A DNA stretch of 64,000 nucleotides from Heyndrickxia oleronia (GCF_017809215.1 NZ_CP065424.1:4874501-4938500), one strand, 5' to 3'; numbered from the stretch's first letter, positions 44,073 to 53,325 are shown. The notes: generated from the sequence alone by a model not told the origin. Numbers and translations: made by a program.

Positions 44073-44924
44073 CTATTCGTAGGTGTAAAATCCCCTACCG
44101 GATTTCTTGCCAAGCCATCCTGCCTTTACATATTTTCTTAGTAATGGGCATGGGCGGTATTTATCATCCCCAAAACCTTCATGTAAAGTTTCCATAATAT
44201 ACAAGCACGTATCTAAACCAATAAAGTCAGCCAAAGTTAGCGGTCCCATCGGGTGATTCATCCCGAGTTTCATCACCTCATCAATTGCTTCCTTTGTTGC
44301 CACTCCTTCATACAAAGTAAAAATGGCTTCATTAATCATTGGCATTAATACGCGGTTCGAAACGAAACCTGGAAAATCATTCACTTCTACAGGAACCTTT
44401 TTCAAAGTCTTCGTCATGTCCTCTACTGCCTGATAAACTTCATCAGCAGTTGCCAATCCACGAATGATCTCAACAAGTTTCATTACAGGCACCGGATTCA
44501 TAAAATGCATTCCAATCACTTTCTCTGGTCGATTGGTTGCAGCTGCAATCTCTGTAATCGGCAATGAAGAAGTATTAGAGGCTAAAATTGCGTGTGCAGG
44601 AGCATAAATGTCTAATTCTTTAAAAATTTTACTTTTTATCTCCATATTTTCTACAGCAGCTTCAATAACAATATCTACATTTTGCGAATCCTGTAGTGTT
44701 GTTGAGTGAATAAATTTCGAGAGGATATCATTCTTTTCTTCTTCTGTGATTCGTCCTTTATCCACTTGCCTCGTTAAATTTTTTGAAATGACTGCCATTC
44801 CTTTTTCAATAAATTCCTCTTTTAAATCATTTAAATACACAGTATATCCTGCTTGAGCACAAACTTGAGCAATTCCTGATCCCATTTGCCCAGCGCCAAT
44901 TATCATTACTGACTTAATTTCCAT
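44073..44924 (-). CDS. hbd: 3-hydroxybutyryl-CoA dehydrogenase
   Basis: NAD(P)-dependent oxidation of 3-hydroxybutyryl-CoA to acetoacetyl-CoA. The 283-residue protein has the Rossmann start VMIIGAGQMGSGIAQVCAQ, the catalytic region IGMHFMNPVPVMKLVE and the C-terminal LGMNHPMGPLTLADFIGLD. Start at ATG 44922-44924 behind AAGGGGG. Similar to B. subtilis MmgB. The 5' flank carries the 21-bp repeat array. Confidence 0.94.
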   Translation of the reverse strand: MEIKSVMIIGAGQMGSGIAQVCAQAGYTVYLNDLKEEFIEKGMAVISKNLTRQVDKGRITEEEKNDILSKFIHSTTLQDSQNVDIVIEAAVENMEIKSKIFKELDIYAPAHAILASNTSSLPITEIAAATNRPEKVIGMHFMNPVPVMKLVEIIRGLATADEVYQAVEDMTKTLKKVPVEVNDFPGFVSNRVLMPMINEAIFTLYEGVATKEAIDEVMKLGMNHPMGPLTLADFIGLDTCLYIMETLHEGFGDDKYRPCPLLRKYVKAGWLGKKSGRGFYTYE

Positions 44925-44968
44925 TTTTGAAAACCCCCTTGTATAATGAACCAGTGATAAATGAGTCA

Positions 44969-45052
44969 TTTCGCACGAAACTTAGCTTGATTTGCGTAAA
45001 TTCATAGGTGATTCGTACGAAATTTACTAAGTTTCGCACGAAATCCACCTAA
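44969..45052. repeat. Degenerate array with 21-bp period (TTTCGCACGAAA units)
   Basis: Near-palindromic units start at 44969 (TTTCGCACGAAA), 44990 (ATTTGCGTAAAT), 45011 (ATTCGTACGAAA) and 45032 (TTTCGCACGAAA), exactly 21 bp apart. The array fills the space between hbd and thl and reaches the thl stop codon. Confidence 0.75.
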
Positions 45053-46236
45053 TTTCCTCTCACTTCAACCATGATGGCATCCCCTTGACCACCACCCGAA
45101 CATATTGCTGCAATCCCAATGCCTCCACCACGTCGCTTCAATTCATAAATTAAGGTCAAAATAATTCGAGCCCCACTCGCTCCAATAGGATGGCCAAGTG
45201 CAATCGCTCCACCATTTACATTAACCTTCTCTGGATCTAATCCTGCGATCTTACTGCTAGCAAGGGATACAGCTGCAAAAGCTTCATTGATTTCAAACAA
45301 ATCTATTTCATCTAAAGCACGCCCTGTTTTCTTTAATAATTCATTAATGACAAGTCCAGGAGTTTGCGGGAAGTCTTTTGCTTCAACCGCAATAGCTGTA
45401 TGCCCAAGTATATATGCCAATGGTTCAACTCCTGATGATTTCGCCTTTTCCTCACTCATCAAGACCATGGCACAAGCACCATCATTAACACCTGGAGCAT
45501 TTCCTGCTGTAATTGTTCCATCCTTATCAAAAACTGACGGCAGTGCAGAAAGCTTTTCGAATGTTGTATCACCTCTTGGTGCCTCATCCTTCGTAACAGT
45601 AATTGGATCTCCTTTCCTCTGGGGTACTAATACTGGTACAATTTCTTCAGCAAATTTTCCATCCTCCATTGCTTGAATGGCCCTTCTATGGCTCCGTAAT
45701 GCCCAGTGATCTTGTTCTTCTCTAGTAATCTCAAATTCTTCTGCAGTATTATTTCCATAGGTTCCCATGTGTACCCCTGTGAATGAACAGGTTAGACCAT
45801 CATGTGTCATCATATCTTTCAAAGCAGTATCACCCATTTTTAAACCCCAACGAGCCTTAGGTAGAAAATAAGGAGAATTTGACATTGATTCCATTCCACC
45901 AGCGACAATAATTTCTTCTTCACCTAAACGAATCAGTTGATCTGCTAGTGTTACACTTCTCATTCCAGAAGCACAAACTTTATTGATTGTTTCAGTTTTC
46001 GTTTCCCAAGGAATACCAGCATTTCGAGCAGCCTGCCTTGAAGGCAATTGACCTTGACCACCTTGCAGTACAGAGCCAAGAATCACTTCCCCAACTGTCT
46101 TGGGTTCAATATTTGCACGGGTCAAAGCCTCTTTAATCACCATTCCACCTAACTCTGATGCTGAAAAAGTGCTCAACACTCCTCCAAATTTCCCAAACGG
46201 TGTTCTTGCCCCACTAACAATGACTGTTTTTGTCAT
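45049..46236 (-). CDS. thlA: Acetyl-CoA acetyltransferase (thiolase)
   Basis: Cleaves acetoacetyl-CoA to two acetyl-CoA, or condenses them. The 395-residue thiolase has the acyl-accepting Cys in NKVCASGMRSVTLA, the His in GGAIALGHPIGASGARI and the second Cys in AAICSGGGQGDA. It resembles B. subtilis MmgA. It is the first gene of the minus-strand run that ends with icmF, and an operator-like site lies 63 bp upstream. Confidence 0.93.
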   Translation of the reverse strand: MTKTVIVSGARTPFGKFGGVLSTFSASELGGMVIKEALTRANIEPKTVGEVILGSVLQGGQGQLPSRQAARNAGIPWETKTETINKVCASGMRSVTLADQLIRLGEEEIIVAGGMESMSNSPYFLPKARWGLKMGDTALKDMMTHDGLTCSFTGVHMGTYGNNTAEEFEITREEQDHWALRSHRRAIQAMEDGKFAEEIVPVLVPQRKGDPITVTKDEAPRGDTTFEKLSALPSVFDKDGTITAGNAPGVNDGACAMVLMSEEKAKSSGVEPLAYILGHTAIAVEAKDFPQTPGLVINELLKKTGRALDEIDLFEINEAFAAVSLASSKIAGLDPEKVNVNGGAIALGHPIGASGARIILTLIYELKRRGGGIGIAAICSGGGQGDAIMVEVRGN

Positions 46237-46298
46237 CTCTATCCTCTCCTTTAGTAAAATCGAAGATCTCCAACTAATAGAAACCGCTTACAGAATAT

Positions 46299-46316
46299 TG
46301 ACTGAACGCTCGCTCG
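46299..46316 (-). promoter_or_regulatory. FadR-like operator upstream of thlA
   Basis: Minus strand reads CGAGCGAGCGTTCAGTCA. Over 19 bp it shares GAnnGAGCrTTCAGTCAAT with the site upstream of fadF. Confidence 0.45.
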
Positions 46317-46397
46317 ATGACTAACTTCATAAATAGGGACAATCGTCCGTCCCCTAGTACACTCAATCTTTTTAATTTTAAGTTTATTTTAAACTAA

Positions 46398-46464
46398 AAA
46401 TAGCAGAAATTGAAACATTTTATAAAAAATTCTAAATTATATTTATGTTCAATCTCTGCTATTT
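46398..46464 (-). terminator. Long hairpin after fadF, probable terminator
   Basis: Arms at 46398-46414 and 46448-46464 pair at 16 of 17 positions around a 33-nt AT-rich loop. The minus-strand sequence after the stem is T5 followed by more U/A. It lies 20 bp past the fadF stop. Confidence 0.55.
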
Positions 46465-46484
46465 ACTGAATTAATTCATTTCTT

Positions 46485-48602
46485 TTATGATGCTATTGTT
46501 TGCTCTGGTTCACCACATACTGCTTTTTCTAATAACTCTGCTACATCATACGTTTTGACGGTCTCTTCGACTTCCTTAGCCTTTGTACCGTCAGATAGCA
46601 TTGTTAAGCAATACGGACATCCTGAACTGATAACAGATGGGTTAACGGCTAATGCCTGCTCAGTTCGTGATACATTTATGCGGTGGCCAGTATCTTCTTC
46701 CATCCACATGAGCCCGCCACCAGCACCACAGCACATCCCTTTTTCCCGATTTCTGTCCATTTCAATAAGTTGAACACCAGGTATAGCTTTTAAAATTTCC
46801 CTTGGCGGATCATATACATCATTATATCTACCTAAATAACATGAATCATGGAATGTTATTTTTTCTCTAACATCAAATTTCGGTTTTAAACGCCCTTCCT
46901 TTACTAACTCATATAGGAGTTCTGTATGATGGAAAACCTCTGCCTCTAAACCAAAATCAGGATATTCCTTCTTAAAAATGTTATAAGCATGCGGATCTAT
47001 TGTTACAATCTTCTTCACTTCATTCTTTTCAAACTCTGCAATATTTTGACCAGCAAGCTCCTGGAATAAAAATTCATTCCCTAATCGACGTGGGGTATCA
47101 CCAGAGTTCTTTTCTTTATTACCTAAAATCGCAAATTTTACGCCTGCCTCATTTAGAAGTCTTGCAAAGGATAAGGCAATTTTCTGACTGCGATTATCAA
47201 ATGATCCCATTGATCCAACCCAGAATAAGTATTCAAACTCTTCACCTGATTTTTTCATCTCTTTAACCGTAGGTACATGTACGTCTTCACGTGCGTCACG
47301 CCAGTTTTCACGTTCTTTACGGTTTAACCCCCAAGGATTTCCTTGCCTTTCAATATTCTGCATCGCTCGTTGCGCATCTGCATCCATCTTACCTTCTGTT
47401 AATACTAAATAACGACGCAAGTCAATAATTTTATCTACATGCTCATTCATTACTGGACATTGATCTTCACAATTACGGCAGGTTGTACAAGCCCATATTT
47501 CCTCCTCAGTGATAACATCTCCGATTAGGCTTGGATTGTATGCCAGCGATGCCGCTGCCTCTTCTACTCCTTTTCCTGCACTAGCAAGTGCTAATTGATT
47601 TCCTGTTGTATTTGAAAAGGCAAATTTCGGCACCCATGGTTGCTTCGAAGTTACTGCTGCTCCATAGTTGGTTAAATGATCTCTCAATTTAATAATTAAA
47701 TCCATTGGTGATAGCATTTTCCCAGTACCTGTTGCAGGGCACATATTGGTACAACGTCCACATTCAACACAAGCATATAAATCAACTAGTTGTAATTGAC
47801 TAAAATCCTCAATTTTTCCCACACCGAAGGACTCTTGTGATTCATCCTCAAAATCAATTGTATTTAATTTCCCTACTCCATCAAGACGATTTAAATAAAC
47901 ATTTGCAGGACCAGCAATTAAATGAGCATGCTTTCCTTGTGGAACATAGACTAAGAATGATAATAAGAAGATGAGATGAATCCACCAAGCAATATAAAAA
48001 ACAACAATCGAGGCTGTTTCACCAATCCAACCAAATGCCAATGAAATAAGTGATGCAACAGGCTCTGTCCATGCTGCTTCCTCACCATGCCAGATAATCC
48101 CCATTCCATTCCCAATCAGTACTGATATCATGAGTCCGCCGATAAATAAAAGGACCAGACCAGCTTTAAATCCTCTTTTTAAACGTACCAATTTTTCAAT
48201 ATAACGTCGATAAAATGCCCAAACAACTGCGACTAAAATGACTAAGGTGACAATCTCCTGGAAAAATGTAAATGCAGGATAGAGTGGTCCTAATGGTAAA
48301 TGTGATTCAGGAGCAAGCCCTTTCCAAATAAAATCAATTGCACCAAATTGAACAAGAATAAAGCCATAGAAGAACATGACATGAATAGCCCCACTCTTTT
48401 TATCCTTTAATAATTTTTTTTGCCCAAATACGTTCACCCAAATTTTGTTTAATCTTTCTTTTACACGATGGTCAAACTCTACTTTTTTGCCAAGTTTGAT
48501 ATATTTAATCCTTGTTTTAACCACGTATACGAATAACGATACTCCGTAAACGGTTACAAAAAGAAAGGCTATCCAATTAACCCATAGTAACCACGACATC
48601 AT
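46485..48602 (-). CDS. fadF: FadF, membrane iron-sulfur oxidoreductase
   Basis: Predicted to pass electrons from acyl-CoA dehydrogenases (through ETF) to the quinone pool. The product of about 705 residues has six membrane helices in the first 220 residues, two 4Fe-4S clusters (CVECGRCTNMCP from about 278 and CTTCRNCEDQCP from about 372) and two CCG (heterodisulfide-reductase) domains (HDSCYLGRYN; GMCCGAGGG; SGCPYC). It corresponds to B. subtilis YwjF/FadF. I place the start at the ATG 48600-48602 behind GGAGAGGAG. Its promoter overlaps a FadR-type operator. Confidence 0.93.
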   Translation of the reverse strand: MMSWLLWVNWIAFLFVTVYGVSLFVYVVKTRIKYIKLGKKVEFDHRVKERLNKIWVNVFGQKKLLKDKKSGAIHVMFFYGFILVQFGAIDFIWKGLAPESHLPLGPLYPAFTFFQEIVTLVILVAVVWAFYRRYIEKLVRLKRGFKAGLVLLFIGGLMISVLIGNGMGIIWHGEEAAWTEPVASLISLAFGWIGETASIVVFYIAWWIHLIFLLSFLVYVPQGKHAHLIAGPANVYLNRLDGVGKLNTIDFEDESQESFGVGKIEDFSQLQLVDLYACVECGRCTNMCPATGTGKMLSPMDLIIKLRDHLTNYGAAVTSKQPWVPKFAFSNTTGNQLALASAGKGVEEAAASLAYNPSLIGDVITEEEIWACTTCRNCEDQCPVMNEHVDKIIDLRRYLVLTEGKMDADAQRAMQNIERQGNPWGLNRKERENWRDAREDVHVPTVKEMKKSGEEFEYLFWVGSMGSFDNRSQKIALSFARLLNEAGVKFAILGNKEKNSGDTPRRLGNEFLFQELAGQNIAEFEKNEVKKIVTIDPHAYNIFKKEYPDFGLEAEVFHHTELLYELVKEGRLKPKFDVREKITFHDSCYLGRYNDVYDPPREILKAIPGVQLIEMDRNREKGMCCGAGGGLMWMEEDTGHRINVSRTEQALAVNPSVISSGCPYCLTMLSDGTKAKEVEETVKTYDVAELLEKAVCGEPEQTIAS

Positions 48603-48669
48603 ATACACTCCTCTCCATTGATCCCTTTGTCTAAAAAACCCCTAATTTTCTGAATGTTGCTTACTTACC

Positions 48670-48697
48670 ATTATATAATGAATGAGCATTCAGTCAA
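48670..48697 (-). promoter_or_regulatory. fadF promoter overlapped by FadR operator
   Basis: Minus strand TTGACT (48692-48697), 16-bp spacer, TATAAT (48670-48675). The plus strand at 48679-48696 reads TGAATGAGCATTCAGTCA, close to the B. subtilis FadR consensus TGAATGAMTANTCATTCA, so it fills the spacer and -35. Confidence 0.75.
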
Positions 48698-48788
48698 TGT
48701 TTTTCTTTAAAAAGTTTTCCCCTACATGTTTACTTAATTTATGGAGATACTACTGTAACGTCATTCTTTCAAATAGGAGAGGGAATCT

Positions 48789-49985
48789 ATGCTGACATGG
48801 CTTTGGATATCATTGAGTGTACTTTTCATAATCATTGCTTTATGTGCAGCAGATTATTTCTTGGGTAAAAGAAATTACCAACTTCATTGCCGAAAAAGAA
48901 GCTATCCCATACGTCAAGGAGATATTCATCTTATCAATTGTGGAAAGGATTTATTTTCATCATTTTTTTCAGATATAAATCAAGCAAAAAAGAGTATCAA
49001 TATTCTTTTTTATATTGTAAAAAATGATCAAATAAGCAAGGAGTTTTTAAAACTTCTTGAAAAAAAAGCTCTCCAAGGGGTTAAGGTCCGTTTGCTTCTT
49101 GACTGGTTAGGTAGCCATAATACATCGAAAGACTTAATTTATCGAATTAAACAAGCTGGTGTAGAAGTTTCCTTTTGTCACCGTCCGCGTTTACCCTTCT
49201 TTTTTTTCACTTTGCAGCAAAGAAATCACCGAAAATGTGCCATTATCGATGGAGAAATCGGTTATTTAGGTGGATATAATGTTGGTAAGGAATATATTGA
49301 TAATGACCCAGTCTTATCACCATGGCGAGATTATCACCTACGTATTAAAGGAGAAAGTTTACAGGATTTACATGAAGAGTTTTTTGTTAATTGGTACAGG
49401 GCAACTGGGGAATCCTCTGAAAAGCTCCCACCCAAAAATACAAATGGAACAATGAAGCATTGCCTCTTTCCGACCGAAGGAATACGCTTAGAGGAGCAAG
49501 TATGTAAACTAATAGATTCAGCTCAAGATATCATTTATATTGGTACACCTTATTTTATCCCTTCAGCTAAAGTTATGAAAAGACTCATTGCTGCGTTAAA
49601 TAGAGGCATTACTATCAAAATTATTGTTCCTAAAAAGTCGGATCATTTATTAGTAAAAGAAGCATCCTTTCGATATTTTCGTACATTGTTAGCTCAGGGA
49701 GCACATGTCTACCAATATTTAAATGGCTTTTACCATGCTAAGGTTATCATTATCGATACCACTGTTTGCCAAATTGGAACAGCAAATTTTGATCGAAGGA
49801 GTTTATTTCTAAATCATGAATTAAATTGTTATATTTATGATCAGGATTTTATTGAACGTATGATTAAAGTGGTAGAAAAGGATATACTAGACTCGCATAA
49901 GCTTTATAAAGAGGAGCTGGCTCGTACTTCTCTACTAACAAAGGCAAAGGAAGTCGGCGCAAGAATAATCGCTGATATACTTTAA
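48789..49985 (+). CDS. ywjE: Cardiolipin synthase (phospholipase D family)
   Basis: Condenses phosphatidylglycerol into cardiolipin. The 398-residue protein has an N-terminal membrane anchor (WLWISLSVLFIIIALCAA) and two PLD HKD motifs: HRKCAIIDGEIGYLGG and HAKVIIIDTTVCQIGTANFD. Length equals B. subtilis YwjE. Divergent from fadF; its promoter region is shared with the FadR operator. AGGAGAGGG precedes the ATG. Confidence 0.9.
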   Translation: MLTWLWISLSVLFIIIALCAADYFLGKRNYQLHCRKRSYPIRQGDIHLINCGKDLFSSFFSDINQAKKSINILFYIVKNDQISKEFLKLLEKKALQGVKVRLLLDWLGSHNTSKDLIYRIKQAGVEVSFCHRPRLPFFFFTLQQRNHRKCAIIDGEIGYLGGYNVGKEYIDNDPVLSPWRDYHLRIKGESLQDLHEEFFVNWYRATGESSEKLPPKNTNGTMKHCLFPTEGIRLEEQVCKLIDSAQDIIYIGTPYFIPSAKVMKRLIAALNRGITIKIIVPKKSDHLLVKEASFRYFRTLLAQGAHVYQYLNGFYHAKVIIIDTTVCQIGTANFDRRSLFLNHELNCYIYDQDFIERMIKVVEKDILDSHKLYKEELARTSLLTKAKEVGARIIADIL

Positions 49986-50183
49986 AAAAAGCTCTTTTCT
50001 CAAAGATTGTTGCTTTTAAAGTAGAGTATTAACGAGTAATTATTTGGTAAAAAACTTCTACATCTGTCATTTCACTGAGAATAGAGTTAGCTGCAATCTC
50101 CATAAGAATCGCTGAATCCTTTATTGGATGATAAAGCCGTGGTTAGGCTTTTACACAAGCAACAAACTAGACAAAAACAGCTC
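49984..50183 (+). repeat. MITE-like dispersed repeat, full copy (about 200 bp)
   Basis: Starts AAAAAAAGCTCTTTTCTCAA and ends with GCAACAAACTAGACAAAAAC then AGCTC. Terminal inverted repeats are visible (TTGTTGCTT near 50007 against AAGCAACAA near 50157, with GCTCTTTT-type outer ends). The internal block CTGCAATCTCCATAAGAA recurs in the copy at 57672-57868. No coding capacity. Confidence 0.75.
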
Positions 50184-50196
50184 ATTTCTAAAATTT

Positions 50197-50227
50197 AAAG
50201 GGTTGTCTGAATATCAGACAACCCTTT
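50197..50227. terminator. Terminator between cardiolipin synthase and argS genes
   Basis: AAAGGGTTGTCTGA (50197-50210) and TCAGACAACCCTTT (50214-50227) form a perfect 14-bp stem with a 3-nt loop. It lies just after the argS stop and serves convergent transcription. Confidence 0.75.
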
Positions 50228-50230
50228 GTT

Positions 50231-51901
50231 TTACATTTTTTCAGGTGCAGAAACACCAATTAAAGCTAGTGCATTTTTCAAGGTAATTTGAACGGCCTTT
50301 ATTAAGGCTAGACGTGCTTTTGTTAGTTCAGCATTTTCCTTATCTAATACTTTTTCAGCATTATAAAAACTATGGAATGTTGATGCTAAATCATAGATAT
50401 AGTTAGTAATACGATGCGGAATTCGTTTTTCAGCTGCCTCAGCTATTATTGCAGGGAAATCACCTATTTTCTTCAATACTTCAATCTCTTTTTCTGCATT
50501 GATAAGACTAAGATTAGCGGTTTCATCTACAGTTAATCCTTGTTCTTCTGCTTGGCGGAGGATACTGCAAATTCGAGCATGTGCGTATTGTGCATAATAA
50601 ACAGGGTTTTCATTTGATTGCGAAACAGCCAAATCTAAATCGAAGTCAAGATGAGTATCTGCACTTCTCATTGCAAAAAAGTAACGAGTGGCATCAAGTC
50701 CTACTTCCTCAATTAAGTCACGCATTGTTACAGCTTTTCCTGTCCGTTTGCTCATTTTCATTTTTTCCCCGTCTTTAAATAAATGAACAAGCTGAATGAT
50801 TTCTACTTCTAGATTTTCGGGATTATAGCCTAATGCCTCCATAGCCGCCTTCATACGCGGTATATAACCATGATGATCAGCACCCCAGACATTAATTAAC
50901 TTTTCAAAACCACGTTCAAATTTATCATTGTGATAAGCAATATCTGGTGTTAAATACGTATACGAACCATCATTTTTGATCAATACGCGATCCTTATCAT
51001 CACCAAAAGCAGTAGAGCGGAACCATGTGGCACCGTCCAATTCATACACATGTCCACGTTCACGTAAGGTCTTTAACATTTCATCAATTTTATTGTTTTT
51101 ATACAATGATGTTTCAGAATACCAGACATCAAATGGAACTCGGAAATTTTCTAAATCGGTTTTCAATTTTTCCATTTCATACTCTAAACCATATTGGCGA
51201 AAGAACTCAAAACGTTCTTCATCACTTTTTTCAAGGAGCTTTTCACCATATTCATTAGCAAGCTGTTTACCAACTTCTACGATATCTTTTCCGTGATAGC
51301 CATCTGCAGGCATTTCTTTCTCTTGTCCAAGTGCTTGATAATAGCGTGCCTCTACTGATAATGCCAAATTATTAATTTGATTTCCTGCATCATTAATATA
51401 ATATTCACGGCTCACTTCATACCCTGCCGATTCAAGTATATTACACAAAGAATCCCCTACAGCGGCACCACGTGCATGTCCTAAGTGAAGATCACCCGTT
51501 GGATTAGCAGAAACAAATTCTACTTGTATTTTCTGGCCTTTTCCTGCATCAGATTGACCGTATTTATCACCTGCAGAGAGCACAGTTGGAATTAAGTCAG
51601 TTAAATAGCTATTATTCATATAAAAATTAATGAATCCAGGACCAGCAATTTCAATTTTCTCTATTGAAGCTTTAGAAGGGTCAAAATGAGAAACAATCTC
51701 TTCTGCTATCATACGAGGTGCTTTTTTTGCAACACGTGCAAGCTGCATCGCTATATTTGCTGCATAATCTCCATGAGCCTTATCCTTTGGTGTTTCAAGA
51801 ATGATATCAGGAATTTGTTCTTCTGTTGCAAGGCCAGCTTTGATTATTGCATTTTTTATTTCATTTTTGACATTCATTTGAATTTGTTCGACTATATTCA
51901 T
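50231..51901 (-). CDS. argS: Arginyl-tRNA synthetase
   Basis: Charges tRNA-Arg. The 556-residue class I synthetase has the N-terminal additional domain, the HIGH-type motif HLGHARGAAVGD, KMSK in MKMSKRTGKAV and the C-terminal DALR anticodon-binding domain. Length equals B. subtilis ArgS. The ATG follows AAGGAGG by 11 bases and lies 7 bp after the ywiB stop, so the two are co-transcribed. Confidence 0.96.
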   Translation of the reverse strand: MNIVEQIQMNVKNEIKNAIIKAGLATEEQIPDIILETPKDKAHGDYAANIAMQLARVAKKAPRMIAEEIVSHFDPSKASIEKIEIAGPGFINFYMNNSYLTDLIPTVLSAGDKYGQSDAGKGQKIQVEFVSANPTGDLHLGHARGAAVGDSLCNILESAGYEVSREYYINDAGNQINNLALSVEARYYQALGQEKEMPADGYHGKDIVEVGKQLANEYGEKLLEKSDEERFEFFRQYGLEYEMEKLKTDLENFRVPFDVWYSETSLYKNNKIDEMLKTLRERGHVYELDGATWFRSTAFGDDKDRVLIKNDGSYTYLTPDIAYHNDKFERGFEKLINVWGADHHGYIPRMKAAMEALGYNPENLEVEIIQLVHLFKDGEKMKMSKRTGKAVTMRDLIEEVGLDATRYFFAMRSADTHLDFDLDLAVSQSNENPVYYAQYAHARICSILRQAEEQGLTVDETANLSLINAEKEIEVLKKIGDFPAIIAEAAEKRIPHRITNYIYDLASTFHSFYNAEKVLDKENAELTKARLALIKAVQITLKNALALIGVSAPEKM

Positions 51902-51907
51902 GAATTT

Positions 51908-52318
51908 TTATGCCTCCTTATATGTGATTAACATTTCATACTTACCTGAAGAAGCTCCTTGCATCATCAGATCATATGTTAATAAAAATTGACCTTCATT
52001 ATTGCCTATATTTTTATGTTCAATTTTTTTCGTCTTCGTAGATAGCAAGAATGTGCCGTATGGGCTCTCATATGACCCATTTTTTTCTACATCCTTATGA
52101 AAACCTAATCGCATCTTAAGTGCCCCACTACGTAAAATAACTGCACTTTCCTCCGACATTTTTACAATCGTATGTACAGTTCCCTCTTCTAGTTCTTCAT
52201 TATATTTCAAAAAAGCTGCATCGCCCTTTTGGTAATACTCACCTAAAAGCATTAACTCATACTTCTCGTTTTCCCGATCTTGTGTGATTGTTGTCTTTAA
52301 GTGAATTTTGACAGGCAT
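51908..52318 (-). CDS. ywiB: YwiB, DUF1934 calycin-like protein
   Basis: Small cytoplasmic beta-barrel protein of about 136 residues and unknown function, always next to argS in Bacillus. Recognised by VKMSEESAVILRSGALKM and the C-terminal LTYDLMMQG. I chose the ATG at 52316-52318 (MPVKIHLKTT); GAGGAAG lies 14 bases upstream, a wide spacing, so a start up to 11 codons further upstream cannot be excluded. Confidence 0.82.
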   Translation of the reverse strand: MPVKIHLKTTITQDRENEKYELMLLGEYYQKGDAAFLKYNEELEEGTVHTIVKMSEESAVILRSGALKMRLGFHKDVEKNGSYESPYGTFLLSTKTKKIEHKNIGNNEGQFLLTYDLMMQGASSGKYEMLITYKEA

Positions 52319-52424
52319 TTGATGACCGACTTCCTCTGCCAAATGATCCACATCCTTTAATTTTTATGTATCTTTAATTTTCTCATTATAACCTTATTGG
52401 AATAAAAATTAAACTGGTGTTTCC

Positions 52425-53171
52425 TTAAAACATAAGAATCAATCCACTTGTAATTGGTGTTAAGATCATAGCAGCTTTTAAGACCACCTTCGGTACAAGG
52501 TTCGTAAATTTAGCCCCAATATATGCTCCCAGCATCGTGCCTATTAAAACTTGAATTAATAAAGTGACATCTAAAAATCCTTCTGTTGAAAACCCGACTC
52601 CTCCCCCAACTGCGATAGGAACAATTACAAGCATTGTGGTACCGATGGATTGACGAAGAGTAAGTCCAAGAAAAGTTAGCAGCCCTAATTGAATAAATGG
52701 CGTTGAGCCAATACCAAACGTACCCGATAGTATACCCGTAATCATACCTAAGCACGCTGCTTTCATGATTTGAGCCGAATTGATGGACCATTTTTTGTCT
52801 TCTCCATCTTTATTTTTCAACAGTAATAATCGAAGAATTAATAAAATTGCAGAAAGAAATAACATTCCACCTGTTAAATAATGCATCTCATTAGTAGGAA
52901 TAAAGGCTGCAATTTTCGATCCAATTAAAGCTCCAATTGCTCCAAAGCCGCCTACTAACAGTCCTGCCTTAATAGAAATATTTCCTTCTCGATAATGACT
53001 AAAAGCACCAGATAAACTTGTAAAAGCCATTGCGGTTAAGGAAGTGGCCAATGCAGTATGAATTGGAATTTTGAATACAAGTGTAAGAATAGCAATAATA
53101 AATCCCGACCCACCTGCACCTACAAAGCCGAGAATTGCTCCTAAAAGTAACATAGTTAATACGATTGCCAT
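52425..53171 (-). CDS. TauE/SafE family anion permease
   Basis: Membrane protein of 248 residues with seven to eight helices. It has the duplicated family motif GFVGAGGSGFIIAIL at the N-terminus and GILSGTFGIGSTPFIQLGLL in the middle. TauE/SafE proteins export or import sulfite, sulfonates or other small organic anions; the substrate cannot be read here. GGAGTG lies 6 bases before the ATG. No sulfur genes are adjacent. Confidence 0.85.
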   Translation of the reverse strand: MAIVLTMLLLGAILGFVGAGGSGFIIAILTLVFKIPIHTALATSLTAMAFTSLSGAFSHYREGNISIKAGLLVGGFGAIGALIGSKIAAFIPTNEMHYLTGGMLFLSAILLILRLLLLKNKDGEDKKWSINSAQIMKAACLGMITGILSGTFGIGSTPFIQLGLLTFLGLTLRQSIGTTMLVIVPIAVGGGVGFSTEGFLDVTLLIQVLIGTMLGAYIGAKFTNLVPKVVLKAAMILTPITSGLILMF

Positions 53172-53281
53172 GAATGACACTCCAATCAAACGTTCACAAA
53201 AATTGCTTTAAAATATTTATGATCACCAGAACATTATAGCATAAGGTAACACCATTAGAACTTGAAGCTATGGACAAAGAA

Positions 53282-53325
53282 AAAGACTGAATAAGAAAGG
53301 AAATAATCCTTTCTATCCAGTCTTT
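53282..53325 (-). terminator. Intrinsic terminator of the speE-speB operon
   Basis: Outer arms AAAGACTG/CAGTCTTT and inner arms AGAAAGGA/TCCTTTCT form a nested hairpin; the minus-strand product ends CTTTTTCTTTG. It lies 39 bp after the speB stop. Confidence 0.7.

Noticed and set aside
46336..46353. Small inverted repeat GGGAC/GTCCC upstream of thlA
   Set aside because: Five-base arms only; no U-run and no recognised protein site.
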